Below, piece after piece: positions 45,101 to 60,100 of a stretch of 64,000 nt of DNA. Position 1 is the first letter of the stretch. Each line of letters begins with the position of its first letter. Under the pieces are notes generated by a model. It saw only the letters and a list, made by a program, of their open reading frames with translations. It had not been told where the DNA came from and ran no database searches. Made by a program: the position numbers and the translations under genes. The stretch is from Aphidius gifuensis (lineage: Eukaryota > Arthropoda > Insecta > Hymenoptera > Braconidae), in assembly GCF_014905175.1 (NCBI RefSeq), contig NC_057792.1, positions 6,820,001 through 6,884,000 of the forward strand, read 5' to 3'.

Positions 45101-48100
45101 AACATTCTCTCAAGTTTCAGTTTGCGATTTGAGCTTTTCATTTTTATTTTCATTTATTTTATTTTCTAGCTTTCATGCACATTAGTAATCGATTTTTAAA
45201 GTCTGGCGTGTAATGTTCAACATTATCTTTATCTCGGTTTTCAATAACTTTTTTTTCTATTTTTTTTTGTGCTTACAATTATATATTTTTACTGATAACA
45301 GTTTTTTTTCTATTGCAGCGCCATCTAAGAGAGCTTTTCACTAAATTTCTTGTTTTTCAATGATAATTCATCATAATTTATATTATTATTTAAATATTTA
45401 ACGAAAATATTTTAAAACAAAATATCATTAACAATTGTTTATAATTAATAATATAATTTTTTGTTTAAATTTTTTTTGTGCTGATTGTCGGTAAAATATC
45501 AACTTAATATTCAATGGTAAAGTAGATAATCATTTTGAGCTTGCAAGCTCGACTAAAATGATGGCGCTACAGTGGAAATTTCTTGTACTAATATTTTACA
45601 TTTGAAAAAAATAAAATTGAGAATAAATTTAACTTTTGAATTTCAAATTAATACTTATAAAATATTTATTTATTTATTTATTTTTTTTCATTTAAATTAT
45701 CAAACATTTATATTATTTTTGATTTTTAATTTTTTTTCAATTAAATATTCATACTTCCAATTAACACGAGCGAATTTTTTATTTTTTTTAATTTTTTTAT
45801 TTTTATTCTATTTTTTAAAAATATTTTTTTTTATGACTGTCAGCTTTTATTAATGAGCGTAAAAGGTCATATCTGTGATGTCACTAATAAAACTATTCAT
45901 AGCGATTTAATCAAGTAATAATATTTTACACGACATATGAATTTGATTGGAAGAAAAAAAAAAAAAACCAATGACACTTTAAATTTCTCCAATAAAAAAA
46001 GTAACTCAGTTTTTTTTATAAAATTTTTATTGTCAATGAATAAAATTTTTTATCCATAAACTATAAAATAGTTTATTAATACTTTGAGGTTTAACATAAT
46101 TGAATCCATAAAATATTATTGAATAATCATTAAACAAATTTTATTTATAATTGCATATCCTCGTGCACTATATAAACCGTATTACTGATGATAAATTGAC
46201 GTATTAATTATCAAGGATATTTCATCACTAAATATTTGTATACATTATTAAACTATAGCTCCGGGCAAAATTCTGAGTATCAAATTTATGTTCAATAAAT
46301 ATCAAAAATTATGTGGGTTGATGGCATTAGCATAGTCAACGCCATCCCGTGTTGCTAATAATATATAGAGAAAATAAATTCCAGTTGGTAAATATTTGCA
46401 TGAGTTTCACAACAATTTGGTATATTCATAATAATTGATTTTTGAAAATTGGCACGTGGCATTACCTCTGGGTCAACAACGAACAAATGGATATCTACAA
46501 CAGTTTTAAAAAAGCTGTTAACAAAGCTCTAGAATTTGGTTAACCATTTTCAAATGAAAATTTTCGGTTTCACAGTGGATTGCTGTGCTTTAATTTCTAT
46601 ATCAAATTATATTTATTCTTTAAACAAACTGCCCACATGTTGACCTTCATAGAAATAACATGGATTTTTTGTTAATTAATAAATAAATTTGAAATTTTTT
46701 TTTATTCTCTCGGCTTGGGGTTAAATTAAATAACACAGCTTTTGAATTTTACCTGCGATAAATTTTTTTTTAAATGAGCTTATTCAATTATAAATTTATC
46801 CGACTAATATTTCCAGTGAAAAAATCATGAAATTATATTCTCTGAAATGAATCTATTCAAAAATATAAATCCATAAATTTCTTTTAATTTTATTGAGCCA
46901 TTTTTCCGAAAGAAAATTACGAAGAAATTCGGGGAAATATTTTTACCAGGAAGCGCAATTAAAAAACTAATTACCGAAATGTGCGGCTTTCATTTGAAGC
47001 ATTATAAATTCAATACAGAAAATTCCAAAACAAATTTAAAAATAATTTCATTTATTTTTTTTTCTTTTATTCTGCATTTATCACAAAAAATAATGATAAT
47101 AAAATCATACGTCAAAAATTTTATAATTTATAAAATCTTCACAACTTTTAACGTAAATAATCAGCCACGTGTAACTATAAAAAGTAGTTCAAGGTTATAT
47201 TTTTTATGGTAAAAAAAATAAAAATACAATTATAAATGCATTTTCATCTTTTTGTTGAGTTAAAATTGAATAATATTTTCATGTCCTTGAAAAGCCCCAA
47301 GGTAAATTATCTCATTTAAAGTATAAATGCATATACTTTTCCAGTTCAAACAATATTTATTGTTCTTTTCTTTTATTTATCTCAAATAAATTTATTCTTT
47401 GACTTTACTTTTATTATTAATTATTTTATATTTTAATAAAGATTATTCATTTTTTTTCTTTACTTAAAAACAACCATAAACAAACATATTTTTCAGTTGA
47501 AAATTTTCTATTTTAATAAAATGTTTTTTTTTTTAGTTTTCAACTGAAAATTTAATTTTCTATGCTATGATCTAATTATTTATCTGAGCTTTGAATTACG
47601 TCAGGTTTACATATATATATTTATTCGAACAATTATTACTAATTTTTCATAGAAAAAATATTCAAAAAAATACAAAATTTAATAATCAAACTTGCCAGGT
47701 ATTACGTTTTATTGTATTTATTTTTTTAAAATCCTCAAAATCAAACTTGACATTCAATAAGTAAATACTATGAAGTCGGTAATGTGGGTGGATTTATGTG
47801 ATTAAATATGTACATATATATCAAAGTACCACGAGCCAAGAGCTTGCAGGAAAAGCACTGAATGTCAAGGTCAATCCCGGGGCACAAATTTAAACCCTGG
47901 ATATATTTTCGACCTTCATGTTCTCTTTCTCAATACATACTACTGTGGTATGGATAAAAAACGTCACTTCAAGGTGCCTATAAATGCACATAAACTTGTG
48001 TATAGCTCCTTTCAAAGCTCCAAAAATCCTCCAGAATTTATAAAGCTATATTAAAAAAAAAGGTGCTAGAATTTTTCAAAGTTGTCGAGAGGAAAAATAA

Positions 48101-51100
48101 ACAATACAATATTTAAAATAAATTTAAATTCATTTATAATAATGAAATCTAAATATTAATAAAACATTTTATTAATAAATCATTAAATTTTTTTATAACT
48201 ATTTCAATATCTTCAATAAAATTAAAATTAAAATTTCATTTTAAATTAAATAAATTTAATTTGGTTGCAGTATGAACTTTCTATCGTCATCGACTTTAAA
48301 AAATTAGTAAAATTAGTAATTTTATAGAGAATTCTAATACTCCGTAATTATTTGGAACCACTTGTAAGTCTTATAATCATTTTCAATTTTAAAAAATAAA
48401 AAAAAAACGAATAAAAGTAAAAAAAACTTAGTTGAAAATTCAATTTATATTTATCTATGAAAAATATTTATACATTTTCTTTGTTCTCCAATAAATAGAC
48501 TCTGTTTTGAATAAATTAAATAGCAAACTGTTGAATAAACTAAATCGATACATGTATTATAGAAATTGATGGTAACTGTTGATGAGTTTGTTAATGATTA
48601 TGATAATAGAAGCTCTCCATTAAATGTCGTAATCAAAAATTAATATATTTTTCCGGTGCTTTTTGGTTGAGTGGTCTGAACTTTTTTTTACAATTACTAT
48701 CGATTCATGACCTACATTCAAACGACCGTGAAATAATAATAGATAATCAAACGACGCGTGTTTATACAGAAAATTAATTATAATTATATTTGAAAATTGC
48801 AAGTTCATATCACGTATCACATAATTAAAAATATTCTATATATATTTAACTATCAGTTACAATTAAAACAAAAACCTTTTTTTTTTTTGTTTTTTAAATT
48901 TTCCAATAATGTTATTAGTATTTCAGTTAAATGATTAATTTGATTAATTGATTTTTAATTAGTTAAAAAAATCCTCGACTATTGGAAAATCAATTTAGTA
49001 GTCTTGTCTTTTTTTTGTCTAGTTAAACTATTGTAACTATTCTTTATCAGTGTTAATGAAAAAAAAAAAAAAAACTCAATACTTTTGATGTTCCTGTCTA
49101 GTCTGGTCTAGTGTAAATAGAAGTCGAATGAATATCTTTTGTGGTTGGGAAATTCTCAGGCAATAAATCAATATCAAAATGTCACGTGTCACTGATTTTC
49201 TCTCTTATTACAGTGACTGTCGAGATTGCTGATAAATAGCGTAGAAAAAAAAAAATAGTATATTAAAAAAAATAAATAAATAAAAGAAAAGGACAGATGC
49301 TTTTGTCCAGCTGTTTTTCATGTCACTCAGTTTTGTATATATAATGTATCATCCAATAACAAAAAATAATATTAAGGTTATTTCATTAAGCTTTTTTTTT
49401 TCCTTTCATTTTTCATTTTTTTATTTTATTTACTATAATCGCTTACGTTTAATCATTTTTTTTTTTATCTCGATTCTTTTTTAAGACCTTCTCATGATTT
49501 TATATACAATTTTGAAATTTTCTATCGATTTTTTTTTTAATATATATTTTTTTTTTTCTTCAAAACATGTGTGTAACATAGTTGACCTCATTTTACTTGT
49601 TTTACAATCGAGGCATGTCTTTGACAAAAATCACCCTGAGGAAATTTGCAAGAAAAAAAAAAAACTGAATAAAAAAAAAACCGTCCATATCATTATTTTT
49701 CGATTTTTTTTTTCGCTCTGAAATTCTTGCTGTAGAAATACTTCAACATTTTTAAACAATTTTTTTTTTTTTGCACGTATGGATATTTTGATCCTAAAAA
49801 GAAAAAAAAAATAGTATATTCTTATATATACAATTTTTTTTTATTTTACGAGTGACCTCAAAAAGTATCGAAAAAGAATTTTAAAAAACTACATGTATGG
49901 TAAAGTAAATAAATGTATAAAATGGAATTTTTTTTTGCTGTAAAAATGTTGATATAAAAGTAATAAAAGAAAAATTTAATATAGTCAATTCAATTGTCGG
50001 TGTTTTTTTTTTTTTTTTTATGTTAAAGTTTGTCAGTTGTAAAAACAGACAAATGTCCTTGTTGGAAATATATAAAGAGAACAGTAGTATGACAAAAAAA
50101 ATATCCTTGAAAGATGAAAATGGAACAAAATAGATATTATAACAAAAGAGCTTTTGTTTAAAAAATATAACGTTGTTAATATTGTTTTTATTTATTAGTT
50201 ACATTAATAATTTTAAACATGTGATTTTTTAATTTACCAAAACCTTTTTAAACATTTATCTTTTACTCAATTTGTTTCACGAGCTTTTCTTTGTATTATC
50301 CCTCCAAATACTCTTACGATATTGTTCATTTTTTTCACTTCATAACCTCTTAAATGCTGTGATATATTTCATATGTCAAGTCTTTCCCTGACTGTTAAAC
50401 ATTAGTTTCGTACATTCAAAAACACATTAAAGTGTGTTTCTTGTTCTCCATTACAAAATCTGCATGAATGCTTTTTATAGAATTGCTCTGATTAGAAAAA
50501 CTGCGTAAAATTAAAAATAACCTGAAAAATTTTAGCTCAGGATGTTTCCAACATTTAGGTTAGGTCTCGTTCTCAAATCGATTTTATTCCCGTTACTCCT
50601 GAACACGAGCTTTACACAAAAAAAAGGTCAAGGTCTTATATTTTTTTTTATTTTATTATTTCTTTATTATTATTTTTTTTACAATGCTCCATATCCCAGA
50701 TGCATCGTCGTCTAGTAATCTTGTTTAAATCCAACTTGAAATCACCCTCGAGCTGTCTCAAGGTCCCTGAAGTTGACTTCAACACATTTTCTTTAGATAC
50801 AAATAACAACGAATTACCTTTTTTTTTTTTCCTTTAAATTTAATTTTATGACAAGGACATTTTATATATATCAAGATAAAAATAAATTTAATCAAAGAAA
50901 GGAAAAAAAAAAGTATATATCTAGTAGTCATTGTTTAATTAATTAATTTATCAAAAGGATTTAGTTTCTCAAATTAAATTTTAATTTAATTACAAAGTAA
51001 TGTTATTTATATTCTAGAAATTGACCACATAAAAGTTTCAAATTACTTTGTTAAATTTAAATTAAAAAACTAATTTTTTTTTTGTTATTAATTTTGGATA

Positions 51101-54100
51101 GTTTAGATAAATAATAATTTTTTTTTTTTCGATTTTTAAATAGTTTTCATTGACATAATAATTAAAAGCCAGTAGAATTTATTTAATGACATTGTTTTTT
51201 TGTTTTTCTTTTTCAATTTTTATTGATTTAATCAATCTCTCATGCTCCAATAAATTCAGATCATAATATTTTTTTTATTTTTATCTTTATGTTCATCTGG
51301 AAAATGGACTTTTTACTTGATTAAGTTAATTTTTTTTTTTTTAATCTTGAGCATAAATATCTTGCACGCACAAATATATATATATACATTTTTTTTTCTA
51401 ATAGAATTACCTTTTTTTTAAATACAGATAATATTAATTAAAAATTTTTCTAACATAAATCAAATGATATTTGTAGGATCAAAATATAAAAAAAATTAAA
51501 AGCTTACGAAGCATTTGTTATATGTTTTTTAAAACACTTGCCATTTTTCTTATTTTTTTTGTCGCTGTTATTATTTTCGTGTTTTTGATATGTCCTTGAA
51601 CTTGAAACCCAAACCCAAATCAAAATACTCACGTATTTTTTACATGAAAATGATAGCTACATTATTTTTTATTTTCTTTCCAACACCCTATACCATAATA
51701 TGAAAAATTATGACTCTTTGAATCACGTGACCCTCATTTTTATTTCTACTTTTTCATTTATTTGATTAAAAAATGACAATTGTTATTTGTTTTATTAAAT
51801 TAAATTTATACTTTATATATTTTCAATTGAATTTTTCAACTCTTTATTTATTCTCTTCTATCGTTATTATTTTTCTATATTTTCCACATTTATTTGTATT
51901 TTTATTATTTTTTTCTCGAAAAAAAAAAAATGAATCAACTGAGCTAGATAAAATAAAATAAAGTAGCGGAAATAGATGTCGAAAAATGTCGTGAAATATA
52001 TATCTATATAGATAATAAAATATAAAACGACCAACAAAAATATATTAAGTATATAAAAAAAAATTTTTTTTATTGAAAATAAAAGTCATTTGGTATCCTG
52101 CAACTTTATGTTCATGTGCAGGATATGTACGTTTTGTTGCTTAGTTTCATACTGAATACTAAAATTGACTTTATCATTGTACATGTGTATTTGTATTTAT
52201 ATGCTTGCACATATGTGTCTCAAAACAAAATAACAATACATATACATTACATTGAAAGAAGCTATTGTATATAAGTTTGCAGAAAATAAAAAAAACAACC
52301 GAGCTTTTTGCACTTTACAAAACTTCATTGTGTGAGTTTAATAAGTCTTAAAAAAATACTATAGAAATAAAAAAAATAACAACTGTTTTAGGTCCAATAA
52401 AATCAGAATACCAAACAAAATAATTAGATTAACTTTTTTTATATCTAATAGAGTGGATAACACACCATTAAAATGAAAAATTTTATTACATAAATTTGTT
52501 ATGGGATTTTTCTTTCTTGAGACAAAAAATAAAGCAAAACTTTTTTTTATTTTATTCTATATTTGTTTTTATGAGCTTTTAAAAGAGCTTTTTTAGATAT
52601 TAAATTTTTTGCTAATATCTTTGAATATTATATGACTTGAACATGCAAATTTGAAAAAAAAATATTAAAAATCGTTATTTTTAAATTGTAATAATGTTAA
52701 TAATATAATTTGTTGATAAATAATGATTAAGTTCATTTATTTTTAAAAATAAATATAAATGTACTTGGGAAATTGTAACAAACGTCGACAATAAATTTTT
52801 TTCTTTTTCCTTCAGTGTCAGCACATTTTAGAAAGCACGAGGGAAGAATAAAAGTCTTTTTGATCCAGTAAATTAATCGCTGGAATTACTATTTGATACA
52901 ACCTTAAAAAAAATATATATCCCTATTATTTTGGCCCTAAAGAATCCCCTGAAAATATTTAAAAAACTCGATCTACCTCGGAACGAATCGAAAAAAAATA
53001 ATTAAAAAAATAAAGTTCAAATAAAAGTTGTGGATAAAAATTTTTTAGGGCGAAAAGCTCTTGTAAGTTTTTGTTGAGTTAATAATTATAATTTTTTGAA
53101 GTCCAATGCTAAAATTGCATTGTATTAATTTTCCTTTTTTCAATTACAATTTAAAAAAAAGAAGAAATTATCATCAATTCAATAAACTTGTTTATTAATT
53201 CCAGTTTCAGCGAATTTTTTTATTTTTATATTCAAAAATTCGTTGTTAGTGATTACAATATTTCATGGTAATTAATTTAAAAAATTCAACTACAAATTTC
53301 TCGTTATTTTTCATATATGTATTATTTTTTAACGTACAATAATAATTTATATTTTTATGACGCAGTGGAACAATGACATCACGTTCAAACAATTTATAAA
53401 AAAAAATTCAGTTAAAGTTTTTTAATGTATTTGTCAGTATGATTTCCCAAGTGTAAATAAATTCAACTACACAAACGCAACACATTGCAATTTTTATTGT
53501 TTTTTTTTTTGTTTATTAGAATTTTGTTACTTTTACGAGAAACAGTATGTAATGTCAGAGTGAACAGAGCATGAATGAACTGACAATGAATGAGCTAAAA
53601 GAAAATTTAACTCGTTGAATTCCATTTTTTTTTTTTCAATCTAATAAATATCATCTATTTTTATCATTAATATATCAATTTTTTTATATGTTATTTTTTA
53701 TATTTATTTATAAAATCTTTTTTACTTCGCTCAAAGCTTTTTTATATTGAAAAAAAAAAAATTTTTTTTTCTATATTTTATTGATTAAAGTTCACATCAC
53801 TGAGTCTACCATGAACTCGATAACATCAATTCAAGAGTTCAAGGTCATGTGGATTAAAATGATAAATAAAGCTTAATAAAAAAATTTTAGCTTTATAATT
53901 TTTTTTAAATCCCTATTATAAATGTAAATAAAAAAAAAAATTAAATCGACTAAATTTAAAAAAGAAAATTAAGCGAATTTTTATGTTTTAAATAATACTA
54001 TTAATTATTATCTTATTATTTAAATAGTTTTAAATTAATATTTATTTAAATTTAATTATTAAAAGCTTTATATAATGCAGTATGAAATTTTTTTTATTGG

Positions 54101-57100
54101 TATAACGATCGCTTCTCAAATGCCCGGGTAACGCAGTTACATACTGTATATATTTTTTAGCCCCTATTTTCATGCTTTTCACGTTTTCCATCCCTTCTAC
54201 CAATACTCAGCAGATTTACCATTTGGCAATAGCAAGTAGAAACCCTCTTGAGAACCATAATATCACCCACACAAATACTATACAGTGGCTCCACATTACG
54301 GTGAGCTTTTGCAACGTAGACGTTATTTGGTCAGTCACTCATCAGTTCGTATCAATCCTTCGTCACGTCGGGGACTTAATTTTTCATCTATTAACATATG
54401 TATATTATTAAAATCCATAAAAATTAAATATTCAAATTGTTAATTTATTTACAAAATAAATAATAGTTTTTAAAAATAAAATCAATGTAAATTTATTAAT
54501 TTTATCGTTTTTTTTTTTTTTTTTTTTTTTTAATTTTTGTTATTTTATTTTTTGTTAATTTATAAAAATGAATTTGAGGTTTATTATTTGAAAAAAGTAA
54601 AACTGGAGGGCGGTAAAATGAGTGGAGTTAGTTTTCTCGCGGCTGTCAAGACATTTGGTCCAAGTAGTAGACGTCGTCGACGATGCGAAAAACAACAAAG
54701 GGTACTAGAAATTCCAGCTGGTTATGTACAATGTCAGCCTGATGTTGTACCATGCTGGGATTTAGCACCTCCAATAACTCCACCTGCTGATTTTTTACCA
54801 CCCGGGTATAAAAAAGGTGACAGGTATTCAGGTGAGAATCGTTATTGATTCGATATTATTATTTTTTTTTTGTAATTCTAATTACGTCAAGTTTTTGTTA
54901 CTTCATAATTTTTTTAAATCATTTTTTTTTCGTATTGATGAAAGCTCTACTTTGAGTGAATTTGATCATGATATTGGTATATATGTATATTTATTTTTCA
55001 AGTTGAAAAAAAATTTTCTCTCACTATTGATTTTTTTTCCTTATATTATGTATTGTCTTACGAACTGTTGATATAATTATTGCAGAACTTTTAAGTTTTT
55101 TTTTTTTTTTTCATTAAAAAGTACTGGAAAAAATTGAGTGTAGTTTACTATATATCGCAAGTAAAATTGAAAGTTTAAATTGCTATTAAAAAAGTGACAT
55201 TTTTCTATCAAAATATTATTCTTCATAAATATCATGGTCAAATGTTCAAGTGTCTTTGTGAAATTGCAACTGATTATATGTAAACTTCAAATGATTTAAA
55301 ATAATTATAGAATATTGGAATCATTTATGGAATTACTGATTTTACTAATTTGTTAAATAAATTTAAATGTATTGATAATTAAATTTATTTAATAATATAA
55401 AATTAATTAATAATTAATTATATTAATTTATTTAATAATAATATAAGATCAATTTTTTTTTTTAATATTTATTTTTATATAAAAAAATTTATACTAATGA
55501 AATAATAATTTTTAATAATTTGAATAAATTATTTTAAATAATCAATAAGGTGTTTTGATGAATATATAAAAAAATTTTGTTTAATTTAAAATGAAATTTT
55601 ATTTTTTTATAAATACTATCTTCAAGTACAAATCCATCATTTGTAACTGAAGACATCGAAATTGTTATAAAAAAATTTAATAATTATAATCATTATTAAT
55701 AAAAAAAAATGTATTATTAATTTTTAAATTTTATTATTACAACTGATTTTAAACTTGTTCCAAATGAATTCATGAAATTACTTAAAGTTATCTTTTGATA
55801 ATTCATTTTCTAAAAATCATCTATTTATAATTTCTTTTATGTTACTTCAGGTGATTTCTAATGACTTCAAGTAGCTTTGAATAAAAGTGGCTTAGTGACT
55901 TCATTGATCTATAGAGCTATAGCTCTTGAATCTTCCAAGTTTTATTTAAATAAACTTTGATATTAAAAAAATAGATAAATATGTAAATAAATAATGGATA
56001 ATTGAAATAAAGGTCGAAAGAAAATCAATATATTTTTGTCACAATAAAATAATTATTTATTCTGCTTTTCTGCATCGCCAATTAAACTGCAATTTGTCTG
56101 TGACCCTTTTTTTCTCGTTTTTTATTTTCCTCCGGTGATAGTTTAGTTATATTTTCCAATCTATCTTTTTTTTTTTTTTTAAATATTTCTCAAATTCCAC
56201 TTTAATTTTTATCTCACCTCGTTTTTTTTTCATCAACGATGAATACATTCATAATTCAAATCCACATTTTTCAACATTGTAAATCGCATCAATTTTTTAT
56301 ATCCCAGTCGGAAAATGTTTTATTCTTTTATTTTTTTTTAAACTATAATTCATTCTAATTTTTATTTTTCAAGTTTTATTTTTTTGCTCAAAACGGATGT
56401 AATTTCAACCGCAAGTCATCATCATTTATTCAGATTTTTTTTCCTACTTTTATACGTACTAAAATTACAAATTCATATTTTTCATTTTTAATAATAATCC
56501 TCAAAATTACTATTGTTCAAGAAATTATTCAACAGAAAAAAAAAAAAAACTACTAAAATTATGTTTAAAAATTTAAACTGACATTTTATTTTTAATAAAA
56601 TTTTCCATTAAAAGCATTTTTGTGGTAAATTTGATTAATTAAACAAATTAATTCTGTAATTTAAAATTATTTTGCAGTTGACACGTTGTCACTCATCAAC
56701 TATTGATACAAACTTTTTTTTTATTTTAATATTTTTTCAAACATTTTCTGAAAATACGAAGTACATTTCCTGAAGTTGAGATAATCTAAATAAGCTAAAA
56801 TCTCAAAGCTACGAATAGTTTGTTTATTAAATACACACATAATTAATTTACATGCTCATTAATATTACTGAAAATTTTAAGTGGCATTGTCAAACAAATA
56901 TTTAATACCACAAAATGATTAATTATCTAATATCAGATAATTCCTGACACACTTTAATTAATATTTTAATACTTATTAATTTTACATAACATAAAATACC
57001 TTTTTTTTTTTTTCCAATGACCTAAATTTGAAGTTTAATAACAAAAAAAAACCATCAAACTATTTTAAACCAATAAAAACAATTTATTTTAGCAAAAAAA

Positions 57101-60100
57101 AAAAAAAATACCACAAATATTTCTTTGAAACTTTTAATAATAAATAAATAAATAAACAATAACAAGAGAGAAAAAAGTCCATTTTACAAATTATAAAAAC
57201 TTTGTTATTTTTAAAAAATTATGATCGTCTATCAAGTCAAAATTTCATTGGACATGCTCCAATTTAACATCAGCCATGTCCCAGAAACATAAAAATATTT
57301 GTCACAAATTTTTAAATGACAGTTGTGACTTTTTTTTTTTCATTGAATTAATTTTTTTGTTGATTTTATTTGACTCTTCATTATTATTTATTTATTTATT
57401 TGATAGTTTGTTGTCGATGGTTTGACGAGTTTGAGTTGATGCGCTTTTGCAGTTGGGTTCATTAAATAATCTTCAAAAAAATAAACAAATAAATAATCCT
57501 GTGTCTGAGTGAATAACTATCCATTATCTTTTGATATAGATTTTTCGTCTTTCATTGCTGATGATTACTTTATTTTTTATTTTATTCTTTTCCAATTACA
57601 GAGCCGAAAAAAGAAAAGACTGAACAGAATGCAAATGGCACGTTATCGTCGGGTGATACCGTGTCAAATCAGGGCATTGGTCAAACTGGTAGCCAGGGAG
57701 TTTGTCAACCTGGTGATCAGCAAAAGCCAAATAGACCCAGTACCCTGGAAGCATCAAGAATGTTCACCAGGCGGTTGATTATGCTTGGAAGTGAGTTTTC
57801 TTCTTTTCTTTTTTTATGACTTTTTTATTATGATAACTCATTCATTTTAATTTACATTCAATATTAATTATTATATTCAATATAATTATCATGAGCTTTT
57901 TATTTTCAATTTTTCAAAATAGCAAGTGATTGAATGTGACTTTTACAAGTGATTTAAAATAATTATGGAATATTGGAATCATTTATGAAATTACTAATTT
58001 TACTAATTTTTTAAATAAATTTAAATCTATTGATAATTAAATTTATTTAATGATATAAAATTAATTAATTATTAATTATATTAATTTATTTAATATAATA
58101 ATATAAGATGAATTTTTTTTTTTAATATTTATTTTTATATAAAAAAATTTATACGAATGAAATAATAATTTTCAATAATTTAAATAAATTATTTTAAATA
58201 ATCAATAAGGTGTTTTGATGAATATATAAAAAAATTTATTTAATTTAAAATGAAATTTTATTTTTTTATAAATACTATCTTCAAGTACAAATCCATCATT
58301 TGTAACTGAAGACATCGAAATTGTTATAAAAAAATTTAAAAATTATAATCATTATTAATAAAAAAAATGTATTATTAATTTTTAAATTTTATTATTTCAA
58401 CTGATTTTAAACTCATTTCAAATGAATTCATGAAATTACTTAATGTTATCTTTTGATAATTTATTTCATGTGAATTATATCTATAAAAATAAAAAATTTG
58501 TCTGTCTGAATGTCAGAGTCAAAGTCATATTGTCTATTCAAAATATAGATATTATTTAAAAAATGAAAAAATTATATATTAAATTATTATTTAATGTCGT
58601 TATTTATAATTTTTTTTTACAGTGGAAAAAGGAGTCTTGCAACCGACGGCAGAAGAACAGCAGGCTATTGACAGATACATGTCACCAATGCCACCTCATA
58701 ACACACTAATGCTATCGGAGCTACCAGAACCACCAATACCACTTAGTGAAATTGGACCAATACCACCACCGCCAATGTTTAGTTCACCAAGTCCAACAAT
58801 GGATTCACGGCACCAACAAGACCTACCAATTACATCACAGCATAACGATGAAGACGGTAATTACTTTTTATTTAATATCAAAAAATGAATATTCATTTAT
58901 CTTTATAAATAACTATATCAATATTATTTTTAAAAACTTGGCTAATTAATTTTTTTAAACTTCTCAATTCATTTAATGTAAATCACATGAAAATATTCAA
59001 AATTAAAGTAAAAAAAAATCAATTTAAAAGACATTTAAAATTCAAGTAGTATGAACATTAAATAGTCAGCCAATTTTAATATTAAAACTATATATAAAAG
59101 AGAGCATTTAAATTTATGTAAATAAAAAGTTTTTAATATAATTATTTGATATCTCTTTTTTGCCATTTATAAATTGTTTTTTAAATCATTTGAATATTTT
59201 AATTATAACCATTCTCAGTCGACTATTTTTCATACATAATTTTTGTTTTAAATTATTATCTTTCAATATAGATGAGGATGAAATTGATGCTGAAGATGAT
59301 GATGATAGCTTATATGTTTTTCGAGTATCTCAACCAGATCCAGCAATTGATACATCTAGAGTTGAAGAGATACCAGCAAAAGAGCCAAAATTTCATGCTG
59401 TGCCATTAAAAAGTGCATTGAAGAAAAAAAATACTGGAAGTGGTCCTGGTACACCTCAAAATACACCAACACAAGAAAATAGACCACTAACACTACGACA
59501 AGAATTACATGCCTCTTTCAAGTAAGTACTTTTAAAAATTTTTTGTAATTAGTTTTTCAAAAAAACGAAAACAATCATTCACATGTGCATTATTATTCAA
59601 TCGTTCGTTCATTTCATCTCTCATCAATAAATCATCATTCATTTTTTTTCTTGTGCTTTGCCAGGAGGCCACCATTGAGGCCTCGGATCAGAATATGGTA
59701 ATTTTTTTTTTCAAAAAACATTGAATAAAAAATAATATAATAAAATTTTTATAAAGTTGAGTGATAATTTGAATTATAAAAATAAAAAAGGACTTTATCT
59801 GTGAAGTCAGGAACTTGTTGCCTTATTGTATTTATTTTTTTTGGTCGAAAAATTTAATAATAACTCAATGAAATGGAAAGCAGTCTCTTCCAGTTTTTAT
59901 TATTTTAATTTTTTTAGCTGTTAGGCCTTTCTGTTAGTAACGTGAAAATGTATTTCACAAAATGTTAATTTATCCTAGTTTTTCTAAATATCACAACTTG
60001 AGTTGATGAAAAAAAAATATAAAGAAAAATATATAAAAAAAAAAATTGGTTTTTTAAAGCATACAAAGACAAGTTATTTGCGTGCAGGTGGGTTAATGGC

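Larger units (their letters stand above)
45022..54100. other. long AT-rich PHACTR intron
   Basis: No gene supported. The less AT-rich patch at 47825-47900 (CAAGGTCAATCCCGGGGCAC) lacks a frame. A frame at 50700-50830 (MHRRLVILFKSNL...) has only a weak donor. Open frames at 45572-45853 and 51773-51961 are Phe/Leu/Ile runs from poly-T and are not believable. Confidence 0.3.

Noticed and set aside
45572..45853. 93-codon open frame
   Set aside because: Nearly all Phe, Leu, Ile, Asn and Lys from poly-T/A sequence; the ATG is absent (alternative start codon).
50700..50840. Frame MHRRLVILFKSNL... as another alternative first exon
   Set aside because: The only nearby donor (AAG|GTCCCT) is poor, and the frame runs into poly-T.
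52094..52125. microRNA precursor
   Set aside because: The stem is only nine pairs with a 14-base loop, far too short.
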